Of a DNA stretch of 64,000 nt, positions 36,534 through 45,142 are shown piece by piece. The translations under genes and the position numbers were made by a program. Every line of letters starts with the position of its first letter. The first letter of the stretch is position 1. The DNA is taken from positions 142,308-206,307 of the forward strand of contig CAUDQR010000001.1 in assembly GCA_958451615.1 (NCBI GenBank). The letters are read 5' to 3'. The DNA is from an uncultured Collinsella sp. GTDB lineage: Bacteria > Actinomycetota > Coriobacteriia > Coriobacteriales > Coriobacteriaceae. The notes beneath the pieces are model-generated. The model did no database searches, was not told where the DNA came from, and saw nothing but the letters and a program-made list of their open reading frames with translations.

Positions 36534-37430
36534 ATGAAGCTTCAGCAGCTCAGATATGTCGTCAAAGTTGCCGAATGCGGCAGCATCACCGAGGCCTCGC
36601 GCCGACTCTTTGTGTCGCAGCCTTCGATTACCGCGTCGATCCGCGATCTCGAAAACGAGATGGGTGTGCATATCTTTGAGCGCACCAACAAGGGTGTCAT
36701 TGTGTCCGAGGAGGGCGAGACCTTCTTGGGCTACGCGCGCCAGGTGCTCGACCAGGCCGACCTGCTCGAGGGCAAGTACAAGGGCGCATCCGAGCAGGTG
36801 CCGCACTTTAGTGTGAGCTGCCAGCACTATTCCTTTGCCGTTAATGCGTTTGTCGATGTGATCCGTGAGTTCGATGCTGCGCGCTATGACTTTACCCTGC
36901 GCGAGGAGCAGACTCACGAGATTATCGAGGACGTCGCGCATATGAAAAGCGAACTGGGCATTCTGTACTTATCCGAGCATAACCGTGAGGTTATCGAGCG
37001 CATGCTCGCCGCCAACGAGCTCGTATTCGAGGGGCTCTTCTGCGCCACGCCGCATGTCTTTGTATGCGCCGACCATCCACTGGCGGACCGTTCCAGCGTG
37101 ACGCTCGAGGATCTGGAAAACTACCCGTTCCTGTCCTACGAGCAGGGCAGCTACAACTCGTTTTATTATTCCGAGGAGCTGACCTCGACGTTTGAGCGCC
37201 GCAAGAATATCCGCGTGCGCGACCGTGCGACGCTGTTCAACCTGGCCATGGGACTCAACGGCTACACGGTGTGTTCGGGCGTGATCAGCCACGAACTCAA
37301 CGGTCCCGGCATCATTTCGATTCCGCTCGATGTAGACGAGTACATGGAGATCGGCATCATCACGCGCAAAAATACGACGCTCACGCGCTACGGCCAAGCC
37401 TATATCGACGCGATCCGTCAGCATATCTAG
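36534..37430 (+). CDS. LysR-family regulator, probably MetR/MtaR-like
   Basis: 298 residues: HTH (about 1-60; GSITEASRRLFVSQPSITASIRDLENEMG) and an effector domain (about 90-295) beginning FSVSCQHYSFAVNAFVDVIRE, which by eye resembles CmbR/MtaR-type sulfur and methionine regulators of Gram-positives. SD AGGGAGG precedes the ATG at 36534, 10 bp after the HAD gene. A 17-bp palindrome of the streptococcal MET-box geometry lies downstream, in front of a MetE-like gene. I infer control of methionine synthesis. Confidence 0.85.
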   Translation: MKLQQLRYVVKVAECGSITEASRRLFVSQPSITASIRDLENEMGVHIFERTNKGVIVSEEGETFLGYARQVLDQADLLEGKYKGASEQVPHFSVSCQHYSFAVNAFVDVIREFDAARYDFTLREEQTHEIIEDVAHMKSELGILYLSEHNREVIERMLAANELVFEGLFCATPHVFVCADHPLADRSSVTLEDLENYPFLSYEQGSYNSFYYSEELTSTFERRKNIRVRDRATLFNLAMGLNGYTVCSGVISHELNGPGIISIPLDVDEYMEIGIITRKNTTLTRYGQAYIDAIRQHI

Positions 37431-37477
37431 GCTGCTGTGCTCCGCGCGGGTCAAATTTCTTTATGGCAGTCCAGACT

Positions 37478-37498
37478 GATATAGGAATTATCTATATC
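37478..37498 (+). promoter_or_regulatory. Putative MetR-type LysR box before the methionine synthase gene
   Basis: GATATAG-N7-CTATATC. The inner 17 bp, TATAGGAATTATCTATA, have the 5-7-5 geometry and outer arms of the MET-box (TATAG-N7-CTATA) described for MetR/MtaR in streptococci, and contain T-N11-A. Confidence 0.6.
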
Positions 37499-37585
37499 AA
37501 ACTGTTATAAACGTATATTTTACGATGGCCATATGAGCGCTCATACTCTGTCCCAGTAAAGCAACCAATGCAAAGGGAGATATCT

Positions 37586-38719
37586 ATGAGCACTTCAATT
37601 CAACCGAACGCGCCGTTTCGCGCCGATATCGTCGGCAGTTTTCTTCGTCCGCAGGTCGTGAAGGACGCCCGTGCCGCCTACGCCGCGGGTACGCTCGATG
37701 CCGAGGGGCTTAAGGCCGTCGAGGATGAGGCTATTCGCGACCTAGTGGACAAGCAAAAGACCGCCGGCCTGCAGGTCATCACCGATGGCGAGTTTCGCCG
37801 CAGCTACTGGCACCTCGATTTTATGTGGGGGCTGAACGGCGTCGAGCGTCGCACCTCGCGTACGGGCTATATGTTCCACGATGAGGAGACCACCGCCGAC
37901 ACCGCCGTGGTGACTGGCCCCATTAGCGGCGAGAGTCATCCGTTCGTCGAGCACTTCAAATTTGTCAAGGTGCTCGAGGGGGAGGGCCAGGTCGCGCGCC
38001 AGACCATTCCGGCGCCGATTCAGACGTTCTCCGAAGTTACGCTCGACCGCTGTGATGGCCAGCAGGAGAGTCTGCACGCTGTCTACAAGACCGACGAAGA
38101 GCTCGTCGACGCCATCGCGGCGGCATACCGCACGGTGATCGCCGACCTGTATGCCGCGGGCTGTCGCAACATCCAATTTGATGACTGCACCTGGGGGATC
38201 TATTGCGATACCGACTTTGTGGCAAAGACTGGTATGAGCCCGGTCGACCTGCAAAAGGTGTCCGAGCTGGGCGTGGCGCTCAACAACGCCGCCATCGCGG
38301 GCAAGCCCGACGACCTGGTCATCAACACGCATGTGTGCCGTGGTAATTACCACTCTACCTATGCCTTCGAGGGCGGCTACGACCCCATCGCGCCGTATCT
38401 GTTCGCACACGAGAACGTCGATGCGTTCTACCTTGAGTTCGATACACCGCGCGCCGGTGGCTTTGAGCCGCTGAAGTATGTTGCCCCCGGCAAGAAGGTC
38501 GTGTTGGGCCTAGTGACCACCAAGGCCGCTGAGCTTGAGGATGAGGATGCCATCGTTGAGCGTATTCACGAGGCTGCAAAGTATGTTCCGCTCGAGAACC
38601 TGTATCTGTCTCCGCAGTGTGGCTTTGCCAGCTGCGAGATTGGCAACAAGCTGACCGAGGACGAGCAGTGGGCGAAGATCGCGCTGGTCAGGCGCATCGC
38701 CGAACGCGTTTGGAAATAG
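37586..38719 (+). CDS. Cobalamin-independent methionine synthase-like protein (MetE C-terminal domain only, YxjG/YxjH type)
   Basis: 377 residues, a single MetE C-terminal TIM barrel: FRADIVGSFLRP (about 11-22), GLQVITDGEFRRSYWHLDF (about 63-81) and the zinc ligands in INTHVCRGNYHS (about 250-261) and LSPQCGFAS (about 339-347). Proteins of this half-length class (YxjG/YxjH, core-MetE) methylate homocysteine, often with a partner donor protein. The ATG at 37586 has AAAGGGAG 6 nt upstream. Control by the upstream LysR gene through the palindrome at 37478 is likely. Confidence 0.9.
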   Translation: MSTSIQPNAPFRADIVGSFLRPQVVKDARAAYAAGTLDAEGLKAVEDEAIRDLVDKQKTAGLQVITDGEFRRSYWHLDFMWGLNGVERRTSRTGYMFHDEETTADTAVVTGPISGESHPFVEHFKFVKVLEGEGQVARQTIPAPIQTFSEVTLDRCDGQQESLHAVYKTDEELVDAIAAAYRTVIADLYAAGCRNIQFDDCTWGIYCDTDFVAKTGMSPVDLQKVSELGVALNNAAIAGKPDDLVINTHVCRGNYHSTYAFEGGYDPIAPYLFAHENVDAFYLEFDTPRAGGFEPLKYVAPGKKVVLGLVTTKAAELEDEDAIVERIHEAAKYVPLENLYLSPQCGFASCEIGNKLTEDEQWAKIALVRRIAERVWK

Positions 38720-38766
38720 CGCTAGCGTTTGCAGGTGGCGGCGCGTGCGAGGCACTGCGTATCGCG

Positions 38767-38814
38767 TACAATGGTTCGGATCGTATCGTTCGGGCAGGTT
38801 ATCCAATATGCCCG
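38767..38814 (+). promoter_or_regulatory. Promoter -10 and leader hairpin of the uracil permease gene
   Basis: TACAAT (38767-38772) is followed by a hairpin CGGGCA-N12-TGCCCG (38791-38814) before the SD AAAGGA. There is no clear PyrR anti-anti-terminator consensus, so the regulatory role of the hairpin is open. Confidence 0.4.
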
Positions 38815-38841
38815 ATCGCCCTTCCATTCGAAAGGACATCC

Positions 38842-40176
38842 ATGTCCCAGTCTTCGACGCCCGCCGTCGCCGATGCCATCTACGATGCGTCATCGCTCGG
38901 CCGCCCGCGCATGTTCCTACTCGGTCTGCAGCATCTATTTGCCATGTTTGGCGCCACGGTGTTGGTGCCCGTGCTCACCGGTCTCTCGGTGTCGGCAACG
39001 CTTTTGTTTGCCGGCTTGGGCACGCTGCTGTTCCACTTCCTGTCGCGCGGTAAGGTGCCGGCCTTCTTGGGCTCGTCGTTTGCCTTTATTGCCGGTTATG
39101 CCGCAATCGCGCCCAACGGCGAGGCCGAGCTTTTGCCCTACGCTTGCCTGGGCGTAGCTTGTGCCGGCCTGCTCTATCCGGTGCTGGCGGCCCTGTTCCG
39201 CGCGTTTGGCGCCAAGCGCGTCATGCGCTTCTTTCCGCCGGTGGTGACCGGCCCCATCGTCATTTCGATCGGCCTAATCTTGGCAAGCTCTGCCATCGCT
39301 AACTGCCAGACCAATTGGCTTGTTGCCGTTGTCGCTGTGGCTGTGATCGTCATCTGCAACATCTGGGGCCGCGGCATGGTCAAGATCGTGCCGATTCTGC
39401 TGGGTGTTGTGGTGAGCTATGCCGTTGCCGCCGCGCTCGGCGAGGTTGATTTCTCGGGCGTTGCCGCCGCGCCGTGGGTCGGTCTTCCCATCGTGTGGGA
39501 CAACACCGTGTTTGCGCTCTTTGGCCCGCAGTTCGATAGCGGTCTTGCCACGACGGCCATCATCACCATTATGCCGCTGGCCTTTGCGACTATGATCGAG
39601 CATATTGGTGATATCTCCGCTATCGGCTCGACTTGCGAGCGCAACTACATTGCCGATCCCGGCCTGCATCGCACCCTGCTTGGCGATGGCCTGGCGACCA
39701 TTCTCGCATCGCTCTTTGGCGCTCCGGCTAACACCACCTATGGCGAGAACACCGGTGTGCTTGCCCTGACGCGTGTGTTTGACCCGCGCGTGATTCGCAT
39801 TGCCGCGTGTTGCGCCATTGTGCTCTCGTTCTGCCCCAAGTTCGCGGCTGTCATTGCGGCCATGCCGGCGTGTGTGATCGGCGGCGTGTCACTCGTGCTC
39901 TATGGCATGATCAGTGCGGTAGGTGTGCGTAACCTCATCGAGAACCAGGTCGATTTCCAGAACAACCGCAACGTGCTGGTGGCCGCTCTGGTGCTGGTGC
40001 TTTCACTCGGCATTGCTTACAGCACTGCCGGTGCTATCGTGTTGGAGCTGGGCGGCGTGACCATTTCGCTTTCGGGTCTTGCCGTGGGTTCGCTGGTGGG
40101 CATTGTGCTCAATGCCATCCTACCGGGTAACGACTTTGAGTTTGATGTCTCCGAGCTTGAGGAGGCTGCTGAGTAA
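38842..40176 (+). CDS. NCS2-family uracil permease (UraA-like)
   Basis: 444 residues with fourteen hydrophobic helices and NCS2/UraA features: LGLQHLFAMFGATVLVPVL (about 25-43), GSSFAFI (about 78-84), the signature TMIEHIGDISAI (about 252-263) with the substrate Glu, and NTTYGENTGVLALTRVFDP (about 295-313). It is closest in pattern to UraA proton-uracil symporters. The ATG at 38842 follows AAAGGA. A terminator follows at 40197. Confidence 0.9.
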   Translation: MSQSSTPAVADAIYDASSLGRPRMFLLGLQHLFAMFGATVLVPVLTGLSVSATLLFAGLGTLLFHFLSRGKVPAFLGSSFAFIAGYAAIAPNGEAELLPYACLGVACAGLLYPVLAALFRAFGAKRVMRFFPPVVTGPIVISIGLILASSAIANCQTNWLVAVVAVAVIVICNIWGRGMVKIVPILLGVVVSYAVAAALGEVDFSGVAAAPWVGLPIVWDNTVFALFGPQFDSGLATTAIITIMPLAFATMIEHIGDISAIGSTCERNYIADPGLHRTLLGDGLATILASLFGAPANTTYGENTGVLALTRVFDPRVIRIAACCAIVLSFCPKFAAVIAAMPACVIGGVSLVLYGMISAVGVRNLIENQVDFQNNRNVLVAALVLVLSLGIAYSTAGAIVLELGGVTISLSGLAVGSLVGIVLNAILPGNDFEFDVSELEEAAE

Positions 40177-40196
40177 CAACTGCGTCCAGCTGAATC

Positions 40197-40235
40197 AAAA
40201 AATGGCGCCCATGCGTACGCGCGGGCGTCATTTTT
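40197..40235 (+). terminator. Terminator of the uracil permease gene
   Basis: AAAAAATGGCGCCC (40197-40210) pairs with GGGCGTCATTTTT (40223-40235). The right arm overlaps the stop codon of the convergent esterase gene. Confidence 0.85.
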
Positions 40236-40899
40236 AATGCGTCAATATCCAGTGGATGCCACGTGCCATGCGCAGATCGGTTTGGGCAAAGTGGTTGCCG
40301 GGGTTGAGCTCCAGCGTCGTGGGAATACCACGTTCGACGAGCAGTTTTTCCATGGCGCGCGTGTCGTCGAGTACGTGCCTCATCATGCGGTTGGGCGTCT
40401 TGGTTTCCTTTTTGCCGAGTGACAGGTAGACGGCCTGCGGGTTGCCGGCAAAAGGGGCCGTGCTGGCGCGATCGACAAAGTCGGGAAACCACAACGACCC
40501 CGATGCGCTTGCGGCGCGGCTAAAGGCGTCGGTTTGCCAGAGGGACCAGAGCGCGAAGAGGCCCGCGAGCGAGTAGCCGGCAATGCCGCGCCAGGTGGGC
40601 GGCTGAGGAAGCGACGACTCGGCCTCTGGGATTATCCAGTTCAACAGCTCATCGAGAAATCCGGAAGCCTGACCGCCAAAGGGCTCGGCATCGCGCACGG
40701 TTCCGTCGCATCCCCAGGGGCTCAGCTCGCGATTCCAGTTGAGGCTGCCAATGCCGACAAGCGTGAAGGGCGGGCAGTTGAGCTCTCGGCAGCGTTCATA
40801 AACCTCCGCGCCGTCGCCCATGACCACGGGAAGATAGATGACTGGTGCGCTTTCGGCGTGCTGTGCATGAACGGTTATCTGCTTTTGATGCGCTTCCAT
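40234..40899 (-). CDS. Alpha/beta-hydrolase esterase (PF00756-like)
   Basis: 221 residues. The nucleophile elbow GYSLAG (about 107-112), a C-terminal His in NPGNHF, and a central SGSLWFP give the esterase-D/IroE-like pattern (putative enterobactin esterase, short form). No signal peptide. The ATG at 40899 has a weak GAGAG SD; a GTG at 40947 in frame is an alternative. Candidate substrates are siderophore or acyl-thioester-like esters, by family only. There is no siderophore transporter nearby. Confidence 0.78.
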   Translation of the reverse strand: MEAHQKQITVHAQHAESAPVIYLPVVMGDGAEVYERCRELNCPPFTLVGIGSLNWNRELSPWGCDGTVRDAEPFGGQASGFLDELLNWIIPEAESSLPQPPTWRGIAGYSLAGLFALWSLWQTDAFSRAASASGSLWFPDFVDRASTAPFAGNPQAVYLSLGKKETKTPNRMMRHVLDDTRAMEKLLVERGIPTTLELNPGNHFAQTDLRMARGIHWILTH

Positions 40900-41011
40900 G
40901 ACGGGCTTCTCTCGACGTTGTGATATCGACGGCCCCCATTGTCGCACGCCGGCTCATGCAGGTTGGGCTAGACAAAAGACAATCTCGTGCATACCCTGCG
41001 GACGCATATGG

Positions 41012-41049
41012 AAAACGCCACCGCCGGAGGGGAGCTCGGCGGTGGCGTT
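41012..41049 (-). terminator. Terminator of surface protein gene 1
   Basis: On the minus strand AACGCCACCGCCG and CGGCGGTGGCGTT form a 13-bp stem followed by TTTT. Confidence 0.88.
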
Positions 41050-41106
41050 GTTAAACGGTGCTGGGACTCGGGGCCTTCGCGGGAGCTGCCATGTGCGCAG
41101 AGGCGT

Positions 41107-42876
41107 CTACGAGCGTTTGCGGCTCGCCATGGTGCCTGCGGCGATAGCGGCTGTTCCCGCAAGGACGGTTGCCACGATGGCCGCACCCGAGGTGTCGCCG
41201 GTTGCCGCGAGCACGCCGGTGGCCTTGGCCTTCGTGGTTGCAACCGCAACGGTCTTGGTCGTCTTTGCGCCCTCGGGCTTGGGGTCCTGCTTGGACTCCG
41301 CGGGCTTGGTCTCGTCGGGCCTGGGGTCTTCCGGCTTGGCTACCTCGGGAGGTGCGATGACCATGCTCTTGGCGACAGCTTCGTTATAGGGGGAGTCGAT
41401 CACAGCGTCGCCCGTGCCGATGGCTTGGCCTGCCTCGTAGATGCCGTTACGGAGCTTGCGATAGTCAATGACCTTGCCGCCTTCGGGCGTCTGGATGGCG
41501 GCGTTCTCAATCTTGATGGTGCCGATTGTCTTGCCGTCAGCGCTCATGGCACGGGCAAAGATTGCCGCTGTATCTCCTTCGGCCGTTACCTTGCTGCGGA
41601 TGATCGAGATGACTGCGGGTGTGACGCCCTCGCTGGTCTGGGCGATGATGCCGATGTTCTCGCCTTGGGGCTCGGGGCTCGTCTCACCATCTTGGTTTTC
41701 GCTGTAGGGGATGGGGCCGTCGCCGTTCTCGACATAGCGGGCTATGGCCTTGACAACGGAGTCGCTGATGTAGATGTGGCCACCCTCCTCGTTGGGTCGA
41801 TCGTTTCTGGTGGAGAATGCAGCCGAAACCTCGCCTTCCGCAAACGCGTCCACGGTGGAGCCGTTCTTGACGACGATGTCGTCCTGGTAGGTGAAGAGGG
41901 CGATGGCGCCACCGTATCTGCCTTTACCTGCACGGACCGTCACGTTTGCATGATCGAGGGTGATGCCCTTGTGGGCATAGACGCCATATTCAACACCGTT
42001 TACGTTGAGGGAGGCGTTTGTGGCTGCGAGGCTGCCCTTGGCCTCGACGGCAGCGTCTTTCTCGGAGCTTGCCTTGACCTGGCTGCCGTCCGAGATGTTG
42101 ATATTGCCGCCGCTCCAAAGGGCCTCACCATCAGCTGAGCTTGCCTCGACCGTCCCGCCACCCTTGATGGTGAGGTTCTTGTCGGTTCCAATGCCCTTGT
42201 CCTCGGTAGCCCTGGCGGTGACGGCTCCGCTGTCGTCAATCGTGATATTGCCGTTTGCCCTGATGCCATCCGATGCACCCGTGGCGTTGACGTTGCCCGA
42301 ACCTTTGATAGCGAGATCACCCCCGGCATTGATGGCATCAAACCCAGTGCTCGTGGCGTTGACGGATCCGGCTCCGTCGATGTTGATATTACCCGTGGAG
42401 AGGATAGCGTCCTCAGTAGATGTCACGCTGAGCGTGCTGCCCGCGTCGCCTTGGATATTGAGCTCGGCATTCTCGTTAGTGCCATGAGAAACGTTGATGC
42501 TTTCGATCCATTCGGCAGTGACGATGTTGGTTCCCGAGTAATTCACGTTGAGCTTGCCTGCGGCCTGGATCTCGCCGCCGTTATAGTTGTTGAGCTTCAA
42601 GTCGTCGGCGCCGTCCCACGACCAGGTACCGGCCTCGTCGCTCGCCGCGGTGTTGTACTTGTTGCCGCCGACCTTGACCCATTCCGCTGCGAGCGAGACG
42701 CTCGGCATGAGCAGCGAGCTCACCGTGAGCGCGCACACGGCGCCCGCGACGATGCGGCGCGTCACGCGGCGCCAGCTGCCGTGCGCGAGTCCTATGCGAC
42801 GGCGAACGTCGGGTTCGGCAACATGGGTTCCGGCGGTAGTGTCATTGCGTTTGGGGGTCGTGAACAAGGCTGCCAT
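41107..42876 (-). CDS. Secreted, LAATG-anchored surface protein 1 (carbohydrate-binding beta-helix type)
   Basis: 589 residues. A long N-terminus and signal segment (RRIVAGAVCALTVSSLLMPS, about 42-61) end in LAAEW. Repeating short strands with IDGAGSVNATS, IKGSGNVNATG and IDDSGAVTAR-like units (about 120-300) suggest a right-handed parallel beta-helix as in DUF4353 carbohydrate-binding proteins. A Pro/Lys/Glu-rich wall linker (about 500-545) precedes the C-terminal sorting signal LAATGD, a hydrophobic helix and RKRS. The LAxTG form points to a class E-type sortase. The ATG at 42876 follows GGGAG. It is a tandem paralog of the gene at 43148 and probably an adhesin or glycan-binding protein. 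Confidence 0.85.
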   Translation of the reverse strand: MAALFTTPKRNDTTAGTHVAEPDVRRRIGLAHGSWRRVTRRIVAGAVCALTVSSLLMPSVSLAAEWVKVGGNKYNTAASDEAGTWSWDGADDLKLNNYNGGEIQAAGKLNVNYSGTNIVTAEWIESINVSHGTNENAELNIQGDAGSTLSVTSTEDAILSTGNINIDGAGSVNATSTGFDAINAGGDLAIKGSGNVNATGASDGIRANGNITIDDSGAVTARATEDKGIGTDKNLTIKGGGTVEASSADGEALWSGGNINISDGSQVKASSEKDAAVEAKGSLAATNASLNVNGVEYGVYAHKGITLDHANVTVRAGKGRYGGAIALFTYQDDIVVKNGSTVDAFAEGEVSAAFSTRNDRPNEEGGHIYISDSVVKAIARYVENGDGPIPYSENQDGETSPEPQGENIGIIAQTSEGVTPAVISIIRSKVTAEGDTAAIFARAMSADGKTIGTIKIENAAIQTPEGGKVIDYRKLRNGIYEAGQAIGTGDAVIDSPYNEAVAKSMVIAPPEVAKPEDPRPDETKPAESKQDPKPEGAKTTKTVAVATTKAKATGVLAATGDTSGAAIVATVLAGTAAIAAGTMASRKRS

Positions 42877-42914
42877 GGTTGCTCCCGTTCTCATAGGGCC
42901 TATACGGCTAGGTT

Positions 42915-42979
42915 CAGCGTATCTGCTGGATGTTGCCGGCGGTAGTGCCGTTTGGAGGGCAAAATGGCCAAAATGGGGG
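42915..42979 (-). promoter_or_regulatory. Conserved leader block of surface protein gene 1
   Basis: This segment (containing GCCGGCGGTAGTGCCGTTTG) is nearly identical to 44974-45038, upstream of surface protein gene 2. Conservation of non-coding leader sequence after a duplication suggests promoter or 5'UTR regulatory function. Candidate minus-strand -10: TATAGG near 42900. Confidence 0.5.
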
Positions 42980-43021
42980 AGAAATAGGCCGCACGCCGGC
43001 GCAGGGACCGACGCTAAAAGA

Positions 43022-43054
43022 AAAGCGCGGGGCCGCATGGCGACTCCGCGCTTT
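43022..43054 (-). terminator. Duplicated permease terminator
   Basis: AAAGCGCGG...CCGCGCTTT hairpin, the copied counterpart of the purine permease terminator at 45082-45116. Here it follows only a gene fragment. Confidence 0.8.
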
Positions 43055-43080
43055 ATTGTTCAGCTTTTGCAGCCTTGCCC

Positions 43081-43126
43081 TTACGCTACGAAGAAGTAGA
43101 CGAGGAAGGCAAGGGCCGCGATCCAC
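43081..43126 (-). pseudogene. 3' remnant of the NCS2 purine permease gene left by tandem duplication
   Basis: 46 bp matching 45143-45188 with two mismatches, both synonymous. They encode the permease C-terminus WIAALAFLVYFFVA plus stop, with no upstream gene. This marks one junction of the duplication that produced the two surface protein genes. Confidence 0.85.
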
Positions 43127-43147
43127 CCGTCCTGTGCGAAAAAGTGT

Positions 43148-44935
43148 TTACGAGCGTTTGCGACTCGCCAGGGCGCCTGTGACGATAGCGGCCGTTCCTA
43201 CAAGGGCGGTCGCTATGATGGCTGCGCTCGAGGCGTCGCCGGTTGCCGCGAGCTTGCCGGTGGTCTTGGCTCCCGTGGCTGCAACTGCAACGGTCTTGGT
43301 TGTCTTCGTGCCCTCGGACTTGGAACCCTCGGGCTTGGTCTCGCCTGGCTTCTCCTCGGGTTTGATCTCCTCGGGAGGCACGGTGACCGTGCGCTTGGCG
43401 ACAGCGGCGTCATAGGGAGAGTCGATCACGTCGTCGCCCGTGCCGATGGTTTGACCTGCCTCGTAGGAGATGCTGGGGCCGTACTCTTCTTCGTAGCGAT
43501 AGTTAATGATCTTGCCGCCTGCGGGCGTCTGGATGGGAGCGCCTTCGATCTCGATGGTGCCGATCGCCTTGCCATCCTCGCTTATGGCAAGAGCGAAGAT
43601 TGCCGCCGTGTCTCCCTCGGCCGTGAGCTTGCTGCGGACGATCGAGATACTCGCGGGCGTGATGCCCTCGTAGGTCTGGGCGAAGATACCGATGTTCAGA
43701 CCCCTAGGCTCAGGGATGACCTCGCCGCTTTGGTCGTTGCTGTAGTGATCGGGGCCATCGCCACCGGTCTCGACATAGCGGGCTATAGCCTTAACAACGG
43801 AGTCGCTGATGTAGATGTGGCCGCCAGCGACGTTTGGCTGGTGGTTTCTGGTAGAGATTGCAACCGAGAATTTGCCTTCTGCGAACGCGTCCACGATGGA
43901 ACCATTCTTGATGACGATGTCGTCCCCGTCAGTGATGAGGGCGATGGCCTGGCCGCCGCTCGCGCTTGTGCGGACCGTCACGGTCGCGTGATCGAGCGTA
44001 ACGCCCTTGTAGGCATAGACACCATATTCAACACCGCTTGCGTCAAGGGAGGCGTTCGTGACCGCGAGACTACCCTCAGCGTCGACGGCAAGATCTCCCT
44101 GGGAGCTTGCCTCGACCTGGCTGCCGCCCGAGATGTCGATGTTGCCGTCAGCCCAAATCGCCGCTTCTTCTATCGAGCTTGCTTCTACCTTGCCACCGCC
44201 TTTGATGATCAGGTCACTGCCCGCGGCGATGCCGTAACCTTCGCTTCCTTTAGCGATCACTGTGCCAGAGGAATCGATGGTGGTCTTGCCCTTGGATTGG
44301 ATGCCTTCGGTACCGCCCGTTGCATTCACGGTGCCCGAGCCCGTGATAGAGAGATCGCCCTTTGCCTCAATTCCGTCGGAAGTAGTGCTTGTGGTGTTCA
44401 CAGTGCCTGGGCCAGAAATGGAGAGGTCGCCTGTGGATTTAATTGCATCGGCCTCAGCTGTCACATTGAGCTCATCCGTGCTATTCGAGCTCGTTATGTT
44501 CAACTCTGCTTTCTGGCTAGTGCCATCCTGCGCCTTGATGGCGGCTCCGGTGTAATCGGGCTCGGTTTTCACGGTGTTCTTGCCCTCGTAGGCAATGTTG
44601 AGCTTGCCCGCAGCCTGGATCGCACCGCCGTCATAGCCGTTGAGCTTCATATCGTCGGCGCCGTCCCAGCTCCAGGTGCCGGCGGCGTCTCCCGTGGGCC
44701 CCGCGGCCGCTTCGTGGCGGACGCCGCCAACGTCCACCCACTCCGCCGCGAGCGAGACGCTCGGCATGAGCAGCGAACTTACCGTGAGCGCGCAGGCCAG
44801 GCCGCAGACGATGCGGCGCGTCACGCGGCGCCAGCTGCCGTGCGCGAGCAGCGTGCGACGGTGCACGTCGGGCTCGACAAAATGGGCTCCTGAGGTTTTA
44901 TCATTGCGCTTGGGGGTCGTGAACAAGGCGGCCAT
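43148..44935 (-). CDS. Secreted, LAATG-anchored surface protein 2 (paralog)
   Basis: 595 residues with the same plan as surface protein 1: signal segment RRIVCGLACALTVSSLLMPS, an AAEWVDVGG start of the mature part, parallel beta-helix-like units (ISGPGTVNTTS, ITGSGTVNATGG, IDSSGTVIAKGS), a Pro/Glu/Lys linker and the C-terminal LAATGD sorting signal followed by a hydrophobic stretch and RKRS. The two proteins are highly similar throughout but carry many substitutions in the repeat units, consistent with diversifying surface structures. The ATG at 44935 has GGGAG upstream. Expression signals (leader block 44974-45038) are shared with the paralog. Confidence 0.85.
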   Translation of the reverse strand: MAALFTTPKRNDKTSGAHFVEPDVHRRTLLAHGSWRRVTRRIVCGLACALTVSSLLMPSVSLAAEWVDVGGVRHEAAAGPTGDAAGTWSWDGADDMKLNGYDGGAIQAAGKLNIAYEGKNTVKTEPDYTGAAIKAQDGTSQKAELNITSSNSTDELNVTAEADAIKSTGDLSISGPGTVNTTSTTSDGIEAKGDLSITGSGTVNATGGTEGIQSKGKTTIDSSGTVIAKGSEGYGIAAGSDLIIKGGGKVEASSIEEAAIWADGNIDISGGSQVEASSQGDLAVDAEGSLAVTNASLDASGVEYGVYAYKGVTLDHATVTVRTSASGGQAIALITDGDDIVIKNGSIVDAFAEGKFSVAISTRNHQPNVAGGHIYISDSVVKAIARYVETGGDGPDHYSNDQSGEVIPEPRGLNIGIFAQTYEGITPASISIVRSKLTAEGDTAAIFALAISEDGKAIGTIEIEGAPIQTPAGGKIINYRYEEEYGPSISYEAGQTIGTGDDVIDSPYDAAVAKRTVTVPPEEIKPEEKPGETKPEGSKSEGTKTTKTVAVAATGAKTTGKLAATGDASSAAIIATALVGTAAIVTGALASRKRS

Positions 44936-44973
44936 GGTTACTCCCATCCTCATAGGGCCTATGCGATTACGCC

Positions 44974-45038
44974 CAGCATATCTGCAGGATGTAGCCGGCG
45001 GTAGTGCCGTTTGGAGGGCAAAATGTCCAAAACTTGGG
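44974..45038 (-). promoter_or_regulatory. Conserved leader block of surface protein gene 2
   Basis: Counterpart of 42915-42979. Over this stretch the two loci differ at only a few positions, while the sequence between it and the duplicated terminator has diverged clearly. Confidence 0.5.
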
Positions 45039-45081
45039 AGGCAATACATCGCGCGTCCGTGCGGTGCCTGGCTTTAAAAGA

Positions 45082-45116
45082 AAAGCGCGGAGCCGCTCGA
45101 TGCGACTCCGCGCTTT
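45082..45116 (-). terminator. Terminator of the purine permease gene
   Basis: On the minus strand AAAGCGCGGAG and CTCCGCGCTTTT form a stem of at least 10 bp followed by TTTT-C-TTTT. Confidence 0.88.
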
Positions 45117-45142
45117 GGTGTTCTGCTTTGGCAGCTTTGCCG

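Noticed and set aside
41107-45049. Earlier upstream starts for the two surface proteins (at 43038 and 45049)
   Set aside because: Those starts have no SD and would translate through the duplicated leader; the ATGs at 42876 and 44935 have GGGAG at good spacing and begin the conserved MAALFTTPKRND.
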